A stretch of DNA of 64,000 nucleotides from Mesohalobacter halotolerans (GTDB lineage Bacteria > Bacteroidota > Bacteroidia > Flavobacteriales > Flavobacteriaceae). Made by a program: the position numbers and the translations under genes. The notes below the pieces were generated by a model. It ran no database searches. It saw only the letters and a program-made list of their open reading frames with translations, and was not told the DNA's origin. The stretch is taken from positions 868,001-932,000 of the forward strand of contig NZ_SWMU01000001.1 of NCBI RefSeq assembly GCF_006120725.1. The letters run 5' to 3'. Below are positions 16,124 to 25,926 of the stretch, piece by piece (position 1 is the first letter of the stretch; each line of letters begins with the position of its first letter).

Positions 16124-17575
16124 TTAATTTTTATTAGCATCAGGTGTTTTTAAAATTTTACGGTCTTCTAAATAGGTTTTGATAGCTACAATTGATGCTA
16201 AATGGGCTTCATTTTTGTATTGTGACTCAAGTTTTTCTGGGGTATAATATTTTTTAACAAAATGCGTATCAAAATTTCCAGAACGAAAGGCCTCATGTTG
16301 ACATACAAATTTTCCAAAACTTAAAGTTGTTTCCACACCTTCAACTTCATATTGATCTATAGCTTCTATCATTTTTTGAATTGATGCTTCACGGCTGTTG
16401 CCGTAAGTTACGAGTTTTGACAACATTGGATCGTAATAGATAGGAACATCCATACCTTCTTCAAAACCGTTGTCTACTCTAATATTTTTTCCTTTAGGCA
16501 ACTTATAGCGATTGAGATGTCCAACACTTGGCATAAAATCTTGTGTGGGATCTTCAGCGTACACTCTGAGCTCTAATGCATGACCATTAATTTTGAGGTC
16601 GTCTTGTTGGATGTTTAATTTTTCGCCCCGAGCTATTTTAATTTGTTGTTCAACTAAATCTACACCGGTAATCCACTCGGTTACGGGATGTTCCACTTGA
16701 AGTCGGGTATTCATTTCAAGAAAATAGAAATTGAGGTCAGCATCCATCAAAAACTCAACGGTGCCGGCACCGATATAATCACAGGATTTAGCAACATTTA
16801 CGGCGGCTTTTCCCATTTGTTCTCTTAATTTAGGAGTAAGTAAGGCGGAAGGGGCTTCTTCGACCACTTTTTGATGACGACGTTGAACGCTACATTCTCT
16901 TTCAAATAAATGAATCACGTTACCATGTGTATCTGCTAGAACTTGGATTTCAATATGTCGAGGTGAGGTGACATATTTTTCAATAAACACAGAACCATCA
17001 CCAAACGCTGATTTGGCCTCGCTAATGGCACGTTTCATTTGCTCTTCTAAAGATTTTTCGTCTTCCACAATTCGCATGCCCTTGCCGCCACCACCCGCAG
17101 AGGCTTTTATCAAAATAGGAAAACCAATGTCTTTTGCAATATTTACAGCCTTTTTAATATCAGTAATGGCTTCATCGACGCCTGGTACCATAGGGATATC
17201 ATAAGCTTTAACAGTTTCTTTGGCGGCTAGTTTGTCACCCATTACCTTTATAGCATGTGGTTTAGGACCTATAAAAGTGATTCTTTCCTTTTCAACTTGA
17301 GCAGAAAAGTTTGCATTTTCACTTAAAAACCCATAGCCTGGATGTATACCGTCGACATTGAGATGTTTTGCAACATCTATAATTTTATCTGCTTTGAGGT
17401 AGGATTCCGATGACGCAGCTGGTCCAATACAAATCGCTTCATCTGCAAACTTGACGTGTGGTGCATGTCTATCGGCTTCAGAGAATACAGCTACGGTTTT
17501 TATTCCCATCTTCTGTATACTTTTCATTACCCTTAAGGCGATTTCGCCACGATTAGCAACTAGTATTTTTTTCAT
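16124..17575 (-). CDS. Biotin carboxylase subunit of acyl-CoA carboxylase
   Basis: 483 aa, ATP-grasp enzyme that carboxylates biotin using bicarbonate and ATP. Motifs: [14 protein letters not shown] (4-17), the glycine-rich ATP loop [29 protein letters not shown], and [18 protein letters not shown]. The three-part structure of the AccC family is complete. It lies 35 bp after the carrier gene and is followed by the carboxyltransferase, so this is a separate-subunit enzyme as in propionyl-CoA carboxylase of Bacteroidota. Confidence 0.94.
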   Translation of the reverse strand: MKKILVANRGEIALRVMKSIQKMGIKTVAVFSEADRHAPHVKFADEAICIGPAASSESYLKADKIIDVAKHLNVDGIHPGYGFLSENANFSAQVEKERITFIGPKPHAIKVMGDKLAAKETVKAYDIPMVPGVDEAITDIKKAVNIAKDIGFPILIKASAGGGGKGMRIVEDEKSLEEQMKRAISEAKSAFGDGSVFIEKYVTSPRHIEIQVLADTHGNVIHLFERECSVQRRHQKVVEEAPSALLTPKLREQMGKAAVNVAKSCDYIGAGTVEFLMDADLNFYFLEMNTRLQVEHPVTEWITGVDLVEQQIKIARGEKLNIQQDDLKINGHALELRVYAEDPTQDFMPSVGHLNRYKLPKGKNIRVDNGFEEGMDVPIYYDPMLSKLVTYGNSREASIQKMIEAIDQYEVEGVETTLSFGKFVCQHEAFRSGNFDTHFVKKYYTPEKLESQYKNEAHLASIVAIKTYLEDRKILKTPDANKN

Positions 17576-17610
17576 ATGTCTTAAATTAAGTTATTGTTGT
17601 CAAAAAAAAT

Positions 17611-18096
17611 TTACTCTAACTCTATGAGAAGTTCATTTTTGGCAACGGTTTGTCCTTGAGTAACAGAGATACTTTTTATACTCGCATCATTTGAAGCTGT
17701 GATGGTGTTTTCCATCTTCATGGCTTCTAAAACTAAAAGGGATTCACCTGCTTTAACGTTTTGGCCTTCTTCTACATTAATTTCTAAAATCACTCCCGGC
17801 ATAGGGGCTTTAATTTCATTTTCCAAATGGGCTTTGCCAAGTGATAAGCCTAATTTTTTGATTAAAAGATCTAGCTGATTTGATATCTTGACCTCGTAAA
17901 TGTTTGAGTCAATTTTGACCTGATATGTTTTTTCTAATAAATCTTTTTTAACGACTTGAAGAAGATGGGATTGGTTTTTAAATATAAGATGACAATCATT
18001 TTGCGAAATATTTATGAGGTCTTGTTTTTGAATGTCTTCTTCTGAAAAATCAAACTCGAATTCGTCGTTGACTTTGGTTTGAAATGCTTTTGGCAT
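17611..18096 (-). CDS. Biotin carboxyl carrier protein of acyl-CoA carboxylase
   Basis: 161 aa. The C-terminal lipoyl/biotinyl fold (about 92-161) contains APMPGVI and the biotinylation motif EAMKMEN with the target lysine at 127. The N-terminal half (about 1-85) is a small beta-rich domain without a signature I recognise; it probably docks to the other subunits. First gene of the three-subunit carboxylase operon. Confidence 0.92.
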   Translation of the reverse strand: MPKAFQTKVNDEFEFDFSEEDIQKQDLINISQNDCHLIFKNQSHLLQVVKKDLLEKTYQVKIDSNIYEVKISNQLDLLIKKLGLSLGKAHLENEIKAPMPGVILEINVEEGQNVKAGESLLVLEAMKMENTITASNDASIKSISVTQGQTVAKNELLIELE

Positions 18097-18254
18097 AGCT
18101 TATTAATTTGTTGTGGTAAATATAAAAGGGATTGTCTGAAATTAAAAATTAATGTTCATAATTAATTATTTCACAAACCTTTTTTGAGTTTAGTTTTAAA
18201 TACTTACACCTGATTATATGGTTCTTTCTCCTTAGTAATTCTTAATAAATTTTG

Positions 18255-18262
18255 TAAGTTTG
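18255..18262 (+). promoter_or_regulatory. Promoter -7 box of the DUF302 lipoprotein gene
   Basis: TAAGTTTG, matching TAnnTTTG, 37 bp before the ATG at 18300. The -33 part is unclear. Confidence 0.55.
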
Positions 18263-18299
18263 ATCACTAATGTGTTACTAAACGTAAAACCTATATTCA

Positions 18300-19253
18300 A
18301 TGAAATCACTTTATATCTTACTCTTATTAATTGTATGTTTAAGTTGTAAAAATAACCCTTCTGAAACAAGTAAAGAAACCCAATCATCTAATTCTGAACA
18401 ACAGATTGATGATACGCGTAAAACAGCAACACAAAGTCAAGGTATTGTTGTTTACGATTCTATTGATGATTTAGATATAGCATACACTAACTTAAAAGCA
18501 ATCTTTGATAAAAACCCAAGTATAGGCATTGTTGCTGAAATTAATCACAGTCTGAATGCAAGGAAGGTTGATGTAGACTTACCAACCACTAAAGCGATTT
18601 TTTTTGGCAACCCTAATTTAGGAACATCACTGATGCAGGTAAACCCATTAACAGGTCTAGATTTACCACAAAAAGTGATTTATATTCAAGATAAAAATGG
18701 CAAAAATCAAATTATTTATAACGATGTTGAATATCTCAATCGAAGATATGCACTTGAAAATCACAAAAAACTCCCTGTAATATCTAATACACTTAAGGCC
18801 TTGATTGAAAGAACGAGTGGAAGTCAAAACTATCAATCTATAGAGCTTGAGGTTTCAAAACATCAGGGTATTGTGACAAAAGAAAGTAATTATAATTTTG
18901 CATCGACATTAGATAGGTTGATGACTATTCTAGAGAGAAAAAAAGGCTTAAAAGTTATAGCAACATTAGACCATCAGGCCAACGCAAAAAAGGCTGGTTT
19001 AGAATTAACACCAACTTATCTAGTGGTGTTTGGAAATCCTAAAATAGGGTCACCATTAATGGAAACACAACAAAGTTTAGCCTTAGATTTGCCACAGAAA
19101 ATGCTGGTTTGGGAAGATAAAACAGGACAAAGTTTTGTGTCTTATAACGATATTTACTTCCTTAAAGAACGCCATCAGATTGATGGACATGATAGGGCTT
19201 TTAAAAAAATTAATACGGTTTTAGATAAAATAAGTTCTGAAGCCGTTGAATAA
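18300..19253 (+). CDS. Lipoprotein with two tandem DUF302 domains
   Basis: 317 aa. Signal peptide ending in LIVCLSC (Cys 16) marks a lipoprotein. After an acidic Ser/Thr linker, two DUF302 domains follow (about 55-165 and 200-310). Each carries the same core: VVAEINHSLNARKV...KAIFFGNPNLGTSLM in the first and VIATLDHQANAKKAG...LVVFGNPKIGSPLM in the second, each followed by LDLPQK and YND. The duplication is clear from the protein alone. DUF302 has no settled biochemical role. It converges on parE with only 13 bp between stops and no hairpin there. Confidence 0.88.
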   Translation: MKSLYILLLLIVCLSCKNNPSETSKETQSSNSEQQIDDTRKTATQSQGIVVYDSIDDLDIAYTNLKAIFDKNPSIGIVAEINHSLNARKVDVDLPTTKAIFFGNPNLGTSLMQVNPLTGLDLPQKVIYIQDKNGKNQIIYNDVEYLNRRYALENHKKLPVISNTLKALIERTSGSQNYQSIELEVSKHQGIVTKESNYNFASTLDRLMTILERKKGLKVIATLDHQANAKKAGLELTPTYLVVFGNPKIGSPLMETQQSLALDLPQKMLVWEDKTGQSFVSYNDIYFLKERHQIDGHDRAFKKINTVLDKISSEAVE

Positions 19254-19266
19254 AGATTAGATAAGC

Positions 19267-21141
19267 TTACGCCTCAATTTCTTGTTCTAGCTCTTCCGCC
19301 AAATCAATTTCAAGTCTCAGATTGTCGATGATAAAATCTTGTCTATCAGGGGTGTTTTTGCCCATGTAGAATTTTAAAATTTCATCTATACTTTTTGTTT
19401 TGTCAAGCATTATAGGGTCAAGCCGGATATCATCACCTATAAAGTGTTTAAACTCATCCGGTGAAATTTCGCCAAGTCCTTTAAATCTGGTAATTTCTGG
19501 TTTTTTTCCTAGTATTTTAACCGCTTGTCTTCTTTCGTCTTCAGAGTAACAATAAATGGTTTCTTTTTTATTCCTCACTCTAAACAAAGGGGTTTGTAAA
19601 ATATACAAATGCCCCTCACGAATCACTTCAGGGAAAAATTGCAAAAAGAAAGTGATAATCAATAAACGGATATGCATTCCATCCACATCGGCATCTGTTG
19701 CAATTACAATGTTGTTGTAGCGTAAGTCTTCAAGAGAATCTTCAATGTTTAAAGCAGCTTGAAGTAAGTTGAATTCTTCATTTTCATAAACAATTTTCTT
19801 ACTCAAACCATAACTGTTTAAAGGTTTACCTTTAAGGCTAAATACCGCCTGGGTATTGACATCACGAGATTTTGTAATACTACCACTAGCCGAATCACCC
19901 TCTGTAATAAACAGTGTAGTTTCAAGATTGCGTTCTTTTTTGGTGTCTCCCAAATGAATACGGCAGTCTCTCAATTTTTTATTGTGTAAACTCGCTTTTT
20001 TTGCACGTTCACGTGCCAACTTTCTAATGCCAGATAAGTCTTTGCGTTCTTTCTCTGCCTGAAGAATCTTACGCTGAAGTTTTTCTGCAGTTTCAGGATT
20101 TTTGTGTAAATGGTTGTCCAGTTTTCTTTTGACAAAATCTAAAATATAAGTTCTAACTGTTGGTAAATCGCCACCCATATCTGTAGAACCGAGCTTAGTT
20201 TTGGTTTGACTTTCAAAAACAGGCTCCATGACCTTAATGCTAATAGCAGCAGCTATAGATTTTCTAATGTCACTAGGGTCATACTTTTTACCAAAAAACT
20301 CACGTATGGTTTTGACCACAGCTTCTTTAAAGGCAGTCAAATGTGTCCCGCCTTGAGTCGTGTTTTGACCGTTTACAAACGAATGGTATTCTTCACTATA
20401 TTGTGCTTTGCTATAGGTCATGGCCACTTCAATATCTTCACCTCTTAAATGGATGATTGGAAAAAGCCGATCTTCTTTTCTTATATTATCACTTAACAGA
20501 TCCTTTAAACCATCTTCAGAGTAAAACTTTTTACCATTAAAGACAATCGTTAAACCAGGGTTGAGATACACATAGTTTTTAAGCATTTTTTCCACATACT
20601 CACTGCGGTAATTATATTTTTTAAAAATCTCATTATCTGGTACAAAGCTCACTTTTGTACCACGTCGGCGCGAAGTCTCATCTAGCTTTTCCTCGTTTTT
20701 AAGCTCACCTAATTCAAACTCGGCCGCCACCGACTTGTTATCACGATTAGATTCTACTCTGAAATATTCAGACAAAGCATTTACAGCTTTGGTACCAACA
20801 CCATTAAGTCCAACCGATTTTTTGAATGCTTTTGTATCGTATTTTCCACCTGTATTCATTTTAGAGACTACATCTACAACTTTACCCAAAGGAATACCAC
20901 GTCCGTAGTCTCTTACGATAACACGATTATTTTGAATAGAAACCTCAATCGTTTTGCCGACACCCATGACGTATTCATCAATAGAATTATCCAGCACCTC
21001 TTTAAGTAAAATATAAATGCCGTCATCTCCACTTGAACCATCACCGAGCTTTCCAATATACATTCCGGGGCGCATACGGATATGCTCTTTCCAATCCAGA
21101 GATTTGATATTGTCTTCGGTATATGCAGTTTCTTTTGCCAT
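19267..21141 (-). CDS. parE: DNA topoisomerase IV subunit B
   Basis: ATPase subunit of the decatenating type IIA topoisomerase, 624 aa. I choose the ATG at 21141 ([14 protein letters not shown]), as the next upstream in-frame ATG adds only 7 residues. GHKL ATPase motifs: [11 protein letters not shown] (N), [38 protein letters not shown] and [11 protein letters not shown]. It lacks the extra region of longer GyrB and ends near the length usual for ParE. No topoisomerase subunit A gene lies next to it, whereas parE and parC are close neighbours in many Bacteroidota. Confidence 0.94.
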   Translation of the reverse strand: MAKETAYTEDNIKSLDWKEHIRMRPGMYIGKLGDGSSGDDGIYILLKEVLDNSIDEYVMGVGKTIEVSIQNNRVIVRDYGRGIPLGKVVDVVSKMNTGGKYDTKAFKKSVGLNGVGTKAVNALSEYFRVESNRDNKSVAAEFELGELKNEEKLDETSRRRGTKVSFVPDNEIFKKYNYRSEYVEKMLKNYVYLNPGLTIVFNGKKFYSEDGLKDLLSDNIRKEDRLFPIIHLRGEDIEVAMTYSKAQYSEEYHSFVNGQNTTQGGTHLTAFKEAVVKTIREFFGKKYDPSDIRKSIAAAISIKVMEPVFESQTKTKLGSTDMGGDLPTVRTYILDFVKRKLDNHLHKNPETAEKLQRKILQAEKERKDLSGIRKLARERAKKASLHNKKLRDCRIHLGDTKKERNLETTLFITEGDSASGSITKSRDVNTQAVFSLKGKPLNSYGLSKKIVYENEEFNLLQAALNIEDSLEDLRYNNIVIATDADVDGMHIRLLIITFFLQFFPEVIREGHLYILQTPLFRVRNKKETIYCYSEDERRQAVKILGKKPEITRFKGLGEISPDEFKHFIGDDIRLDPIMLDKTKSIDEILKFYMGKNTPDRQDFIIDNLRLEIDLAEELEQEIEA

Positions 21142-21464
21142 CTTATCAAATTTTAATGCCAAGATAAGACTTGTTTTTAAAACTACGAAATTTCATATCC
21201 TCAATTAGGGCTGTCGATACTCCAAAGTCGCATCGGCGGGCTTTAGGCAGTCGTCATGCCAAATGCGTAACTCCAATAAAGAATGGTGAGCAAAGTCGAA
21301 CCACAATCCCTATGCCAGGACTAGACTTATTGGCTGACATGAACAGTTGTCTTGACAGCCAATACAAGATTTGTTTTAAAGAAATACCAATAAATCATTA
21401 ATATCATTACAAAATTCTATAAAAACCTCTATTTTTAAACTTCAATTTAAAGATATCATAAACT
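21142..21464. other. Intergenic region between parE and the thiolase gene
   Basis: No gene is evident. From 21205 to 21320 the DNA is clearly more GC-rich than its surroundings, including GTCGCATCGGCGGGC and ATGCCAAATGCG. At 21328-21364 there is a hairpin with 9-bp perfect arms (TATTGGCTG and CAGCCAATA) around a 19-nt loop. There is no convincing promoter match. It may hold a decayed repeat or a regulatory RNA. Nothing else is seen. Confidence 0.4.
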
Positions 21465-22667
21465 ATGAATTCATATATTGTAGATGGAGTCAGAACGCCA
21501 ATTGGAAACTATAAAGGTACATTGTCACCGATCCGCACTGATGATTTAGGCGCTTTGGTGATTAATGAAATTGTAAATCGTAACAACAATATTCCTAAAG
21601 ACGCTTTTGACGATGTGATTTTAGGTTGTGCCAATCAAGCCGGTGAAGACAATCGAAATGTAGCTCGTATGTGCCTATTGTTGGCTGGATTGCCCTATTC
21701 TGTCCCTGGAGAAACTGTAAACCGTTTGTGCAGTAGTGGTCTCTCAGCAATAATTCATGCCCATCGCGCAATAAAAACTGGGGATGGCGATTTATTTATT
21801 TCTGGTGGGGTAGAGCATATGACCCGTGGTCCTTTTGCTATTTCAAAAACCTCAAGTGCTTATGGTAATGACGCCAAACTTTATGACACGAGCTTCGGTT
21901 GGCGTTTTGTCAACCCTAAAATGCATGAAATGTATGGCACAGACGGCATGGGTATGACCGCTGAAAATCTTGTTGATATTCATAAAATTTCTCGTGAAGA
22001 TCAAGACAGGTTTGCCTACAATAGTCAAAACAAAGCAGCTCAAGCTCAAAACACTGGGCGTTTGGCCAAAGAAATTGTTGAGGTTAAAATTCCTCAGCGT
22101 AAAAAAGACCCTATAATTTTTAAAGATGACGAGTTTATCAAGCCACAGACCAAACTAGAAATACTAGTCAAACTTCGACCCGCATTTCGAAAAAACGGCA
22201 GTGTTACTGCTGGAAACTCTTCAGGTTTAAATGATGGTGCAGTCGCAACAATCATAGCATCAGAAAATGCTGTAAAGCAATATGGCTTAAAACCTAAAGC
22301 TAAAATATTAAGTTCAGCTGTAGTCGGTGTTGAGCCCAGAGTTATGGGTATTGGTCCTGTTGAAGCCTCAAACAAAGCACTTAAAAAGGCTGGACTTAGC
22401 CTTGCAGATATGGATATTATTGAGTTAAATGAAGCATTTGCAGCTCAATCATTAGCCTGTATTCGTGCATGGGGCTTAAAAGACAATGACCCGAGAATCA
22501 ACCCCAACGGAGGCGCCATAGCCATCGGTCATCCACTTGGTGTTACTGGTGCAAGATTGGCCTACACCGCTGCTCTTGAACTGGAATTAACCAGTAAAAA
22601 ATACGCTCTAATAACCATGTGTGTAGGTGTTGGACAAGGATACGCCGCTGTGATAGAAAGATGTTGA
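21465..22667 (+). CDS. 3-oxoadipyl-CoA/acetyl-CoA thiolase (PaaJ/PcaF-like)
   Basis: Thiolase of 400 aa. The nucleophile cysteine is C89 in NRLCSSGL, the HPLG histidine lies in AIGHPLGVTGAR, and the second catalytic cysteine is in ITMCVGVGQG. The sequence opening YIVDGVRTPIGNYKGTLS and the EHMTRGPF region resemble 3-oxoadipyl-CoA thiolase. The gene precedes paaZ by about 70 bp on the same strand, supporting a role in the last step of phenylacetate breakdown: 3-oxoadipyl-CoA to succinyl-CoA and acetyl-CoA. Its exact substrate within the thiolase family is inferred from context. Confidence 0.88.
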   Translation: MNSYIVDGVRTPIGNYKGTLSPIRTDDLGALVINEIVNRNNNIPKDAFDDVILGCANQAGEDNRNVARMCLLLAGLPYSVPGETVNRLCSSGLSAIIHAHRAIKTGDGDLFISGGVEHMTRGPFAISKTSSAYGNDAKLYDTSFGWRFVNPKMHEMYGTDGMGMTAENLVDIHKISREDQDRFAYNSQNKAAQAQNTGRLAKEIVEVKIPQRKKDPIIFKDDEFIKPQTKLEILVKLRPAFRKNGSVTAGNSSGLNDGAVATIIASENAVKQYGLKPKAKILSSAVVGVEPRVMGIGPVEASNKALKKAGLSLADMDIIELNEAFAAQSLACIRAWGLKDNDPRINPNGGAIAIGHPLGVTGARLAYTAALELELTSKKYALITMCVGVGQGYAAVIERC

Positions 22668-22735
22668 GCGAACCGAAATCCACAGAGCGTAATCGATTAG
22701 ATCCTTGAGTTTAAAATACCACTAAAAAAAAAATT

Positions 22736-25246
22736 ATGAAAACCACACAAAGTTATATTAACGGAAAATGGACACAAGGCCAAGGTGAAAGCCAGCCGAT
22801 TTTTGATGCGGCAACAGGAGAACACTTTACCAATATCAATATTGATGGACTCGATATTCCTGAAGCTTTAGCTTTTGGTAGAAAGCATAACAAAAATCTT
22901 AGTCAGATGACATTTCAAGAGCGTGGATTGATGCTTAAAAAACTGGCTTATTATCTTCAAAAAAAGCGAAAAGATTTATATGAAGTAAGTTATAAAACAG
23001 GGGCAACCAAACGCGACTCATGGTTTGATATTGATGGTGGTATCGGCAATTTGTTTGCAAATGCTTCGCTGAGAAAACTTTTTCCAAACTCACCTTACGA
23101 TGTCGAAGGTGATCCAATTGATTTGTCTCGCGGAGGTAGATTTATGGCGCATCATATTCTAGTACCCAAAGAAGGCGTCGCTGTCCATATTAATGCGTTT
23201 AACTTCCCGGTTTGGGGAATGTTAGAAAAATGTGCTGTAAATTGGATGGCTGGTGTGCCAGCCGTAGTTTTACCCGCGCCACAATCGGCCTATTTAACAG
23301 AAGCTGCGGTAAAATATATCATTGCTTCAGGTATTTTGCCAGAAGGTGCATTGCAGCTTATAAGTGGTACGGCTAAAAATATTTTAGATAGCGTGCTGTC
23401 TCAAGATATTGTAACATTTACAGGTTCAGCTTCTACCGGAAAACAGTTAAAAAATCACCCGCAATTGATTAAAGAATCGGTACCGTTTACCATGGAAGCA
23501 GATTCACTAAATGCTAGCATTCTTGGTCAAGATGCTAAGCCGGGTACACCAGAATTTGATTTGTTTATCAAAGAAATTCGCAATGAAATGACGGTAAAGT
23601 GTGGTCAAAAATGTACAGCGATTCGACGTATAATAGTACCAGAAGATTTACTTGAAGATGTTCAAATTGCATTAGGGCAGGCGTTAAATAAAGTTACAAT
23701 AGGTAATCCTCGTGAAAAAGATGTGCGCATGGGGTGCTTGGTCGATAAAAAACAATTGGAAAATGTAAAAAGTCAAGTTAAGAAAATTACTAAAACTGCT
23801 GATATGGTCTATGGCGATTTTGAAAGCATGGAATTGCTCAATGCCGACTATGACAAAGGTGCATTTATAAAACCTATTGTTTTACGTGAAAATGAGCCAT
23901 TTAAAAATGAAGCCGTTCACATCACAGAAGCTTTTGGCCCGGTGAGCACGTTAATGCCATACAAAAGTCTCGATGAAGCTGTAGAACTTTCTAAAAAAGG
24001 AAAAGGCTCTTTGGTTAGCTCCATTTTTACTAATGATGATAAAATAGCAAGTGCATATACAATTCAAGCAGCCTCACATCATGGACGTATTTTAGCCATT
24101 AATAGAGAATCTGCTAAGCAAAGCACAGGTCACGGTTCACCATTACCAAATTTGGTTCACGGTGGCCCCGGGCGAGCTGGCGGTGGTGAAGAAATGGGTG
24201 GCAAGCGTGGTATTAAACATTTTATGCAACGTTGTGCTATTCAAGGTAGCCCGACAACATTGACTGAAATCACAGGGATTTATCAACCCAAATCTGCTTA
24301 TAAAGCAACAAAAAAGCACCCGTTTGCGTATCATTGGGAAGATATTGAACCAGGGATGTCGCTCGAAACTCATAAGCGGACATTAACAGATACCGATATC
24401 ATTAATTTTGGAAACCTTACTTGGGATCATTTTTATGCCCATACTGATATTACATCTCTAGAAGGCAGTATTTTTGAAAAACGAACAGCGCATGGCTATT
24501 TTATCATATCAGCAGCTGCCGGCTTATTTGTTTATCCTAATAAAGGACCTGTTGCAGCAAATTATGGCCTGGAGAACATTAGGTTTTTGAGACCGCTTTA
24601 CCATAACGACACAATTTACGTAAGATTGACGTGTAAACAAAAAGTTGACCGTGAACATAAAGGCAAAGAATTGCCAAGCGGTATCGTAAAATGGTATGTT
24701 GAGGTTTTTGATGCTGAAGAAAATGACCCTGAAGAACAATTGGTTGCTATTGCAACTATACTCACTATGGTGCAAAAAAGACAAGATGTTTTTCCAGAGA
24801 TTAATAAAACCAATCTCGAACAAAAATTAAACCAACTTGAGAGCAACAGCAAACCCAAATGGGGCATGATGACGGCTCAACATATGGTTGAACATTTAGA
24901 ATACGGTTTAAAAATTGCAAAAGGCGATATTCAAAATTTTGATATCGGTACACCAGAAGAGCATTTGGACAAAGTTCAAGAGACTTTATACAATTATGAA
25001 AAAATGCCAAAAAACTATAAGATGCCTTTGATGAAAGAGAACGAGCTTGAAGACTTACGTCATGATAATTTAGCAATCGCAATAAAAGCCTTTTTGAAGA
25101 CTTATGACGAATTTCATCATTTTTTTAAAGACAATCCAGAGGTAACCACAAAAAATGCAGTTTTTGGGATGCTTAATTATTTTGAATGGAAGCTCTTAAA
25201 CCGAAAGCATTTTTACCATCATTTTGATCAGTTTGACTTAATATAA
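22736..25246 (+). CDS. paaZ: PaaZ: oxepin-CoA hydrolase/aldehyde dehydrogenase with C-terminal DinB-like extension
   Basis: Ring-opening enzyme of the phenylacetate pathway: hydrolyses oxepin-CoA and oxidises the resulting semialdehyde. The aldehyde dehydrogenase half (about 1-510) has AHHILVPKEGVAVHINAFNFP, FTGSASTGKQL, the glutamate in FTMEADSLNAS and the catalytic cysteine region VKCGQKCTAIRR. A MaoC-type hydratase half (about 530-680) has FGNLTWDHFYAHTD and GYFIISAAAGLF. The usual protein is about 680 aa. Here about 150 residues follow (690-836) with WGMMTAQHMVEHLEYGLK and NYFEWKLLNRKHF, resembling a DinB/DUF1569-like domain. The fusion is visible without a frameshift. No other paa genes are in the window. 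Confidence 0.92.
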   Translation: MKTTQSYINGKWTQGQGESQPIFDAATGEHFTNINIDGLDIPEALAFGRKHNKNLSQMTFQERGLMLKKLAYYLQKKRKDLYEVSYKTGATKRDSWFDIDGGIGNLFANASLRKLFPNSPYDVEGDPIDLSRGGRFMAHHILVPKEGVAVHINAFNFPVWGMLEKCAVNWMAGVPAVVLPAPQSAYLTEAAVKYIIASGILPEGALQLISGTAKNILDSVLSQDIVTFTGSASTGKQLKNHPQLIKESVPFTMEADSLNASILGQDAKPGTPEFDLFIKEIRNEMTVKCGQKCTAIRRIIVPEDLLEDVQIALGQALNKVTIGNPREKDVRMGCLVDKKQLENVKSQVKKITKTADMVYGDFESMELLNADYDKGAFIKPIVLRENEPFKNEAVHITEAFGPVSTLMPYKSLDEAVELSKKGKGSLVSSIFTNDDKIASAYTIQAASHHGRILAINRESAKQSTGHGSPLPNLVHGGPGRAGGGEEMGGKRGIKHFMQRCAIQGSPTTLTEITGIYQPKSAYKATKKHPFAYHWEDIEPGMSLETHKRTLTDTDIINFGNLTWDHFYAHTDITSLEGSIFEKRTAHGYFIISAAAGLFVYPNKGPVAANYGLENIRFLRPLYHNDTIYVRLTCKQKVDREHKGKELPSGIVKWYVEVFDAEENDPEEQLVAIATILTMVQKRQDVFPEINKTNLEQKLNQLESNSKPKWGMMTAQHMVEHLEYGLKIAKGDIQNFDIGTPEEHLDKVQETLYNYEKMPKNYKMPLMKENELEDLRHDNLAIAIKAFLKTYDEFHHFFKDNPEVTTKNAVFGMLNYFEWKLLNRKHFYHHFDQFDLI

Positions 25247-25260
25247 TCAAACCCTACAAA

Positions 25261-25288
25261 AAAACCTTGTTCAGCTGAACAAGGTTTT
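25261..25288. terminator. Bidirectional terminator between paaZ and rpsT
   Basis: A perfect 28-bp palindrome: AAAACCTTGTTCAG followed by its exact reverse complement. It lies 15 bp after the paaZ stop and 28 bp past the convergent rpsT stop. Confidence 0.88.
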
Positions 25289-25316
25289 ATAATAAATAAG
25301 TAAGACTTAGCAATAA

Positions 25317-25568
25317 TTAAAGTGAAGCGACGTGCTTCGCTAATCTCGATTTGATACGAGCAGCTTTGTTGGCGTGAATGATATTTTTTTTAGCGAGTTT
25401 GTCCACTTTTGAAATTACATCGTCAAACATTTTTTCAGCTTCAGATTTTTTTGTGGTGCTTTCGAGTTTTCTAACAGCATTTCGAGCTGTCTTATGCTGA
25501 TAACGGTTGCGTAACCTTTTGGTTTCGCTGTTTCTAATTCTTTTTAAAGCAGATTTGTGATTTGCCAT
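25317..25568 (-). CDS. rpsT: 30S ribosomal protein S20
   Basis: 83 aa, lysine- and arginine-rich, starting [21 protein letters not shown], the usual S20 opening that binds 16S rRNA early in 30S assembly. Full length. It lies just downstream of two tRNA-Glu genes on the same strand and may be read from their promoter, giving a mixed tRNA and ribosomal protein transcript. Confidence 0.96.
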   Translation of the reverse strand: MANHKSALKRIRNSETKRLRNRYQHKTARNAVRKLESTTKKSEAEKMFDDVISKVDKLAKKNIIHANKAARIKSRLAKHVASL

Positions 25569-25601
25569 AATATTTATTTTAGTCTTACTTTGTTAACATT
25601 G

Positions 25602-25673
25602 TAGTCCGTAGGGGAATCGAACCCCTGTTACCAGGATGAAAACCTGGCGTCCTAACCACTAGACGAACGGACC
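25602..25673 (-). tRNA. tRNA-Glu (TTC)
   Basis: 72 nt; acceptor GGTCCGT with ACGGACT, discriminator A, anticodon loop TTTTCAT. Same sequence as the copy at 25699-25770. CCA is not encoded. Confidence 0.96.
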
Positions 25674-25698
25674 AGTTGATTATATTTTGAACATTTTG

Positions 25699-25770
25699 TA
25701 GTCCGTAGGGGAATCGAACCCCTGTTACCAGGATGAAAACCTGGCGTCCTAACCACTAGACGAACGGACC
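25699..25770 (-). tRNA. tRNA-Glu (TTC), second copy
   Basis: Identical cloverleaf to the tRNA at 25602-25673, separated by 25 bp, suggesting a recent tandem duplication or gene conversion. A third, broken copy lies upstream at 25826-25861. Confidence 0.96.
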
Positions 25771-25825
25771 TTATAATCTATTTAGGTACATGTTGTTCGA
25801 ATAGTGATATTCTTAAAAGAATTGT

Positions 25826-25861
25826 CCCGAATTTTCGGGCTAACCACTAGACGAACGGATC
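25826..25861 (-). pseudogene. Broken tRNA-Glu 5' copy joined to a palindrome
   Basis: Read on the minus strand, the tRNA 5' end (GGATCCGTTCGTCTAGTGGTTAG, one extra base versus the intact copies) covers positions 1 to about 21 and then stops in the D-arm. There CCCGAAAATTCGGG, a hairpin with 6-bp perfect arms, begins. The anticodon and T arms are missing. It lies just upstream of the two intact copies and just downstream of a promoter, so it was probably the first gene of a three-gene cluster. Confidence 0.75.
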
Positions 25862-25880
25862 CTGCAATAATTTGCGGGTG

Positions 25881-25888
25881 CAAAAATA
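25881..25888 (-). promoter_or_regulatory. Promoter of the tRNA-Glu cluster, -7 box
   Basis: Minus-strand TATTTTTG, with TTGC 18 bp further upstream as a possible -33 part. It precedes the broken copy by about 20 bp, so the transcript would start with the defective tRNA and continue into the intact ones. Confidence 0.6.
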
Positions 25889-25926
25889 CATTATTTTATT
25901 TATGTTGCAATATTAATTTTAAAAAT

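Noticed and set aside
21171-21401. A 76-residue frame in the intergenic patch before the thiolase.
   Set aside because: No family similarity that I can see, an unusual composition, and no promoter or start context.
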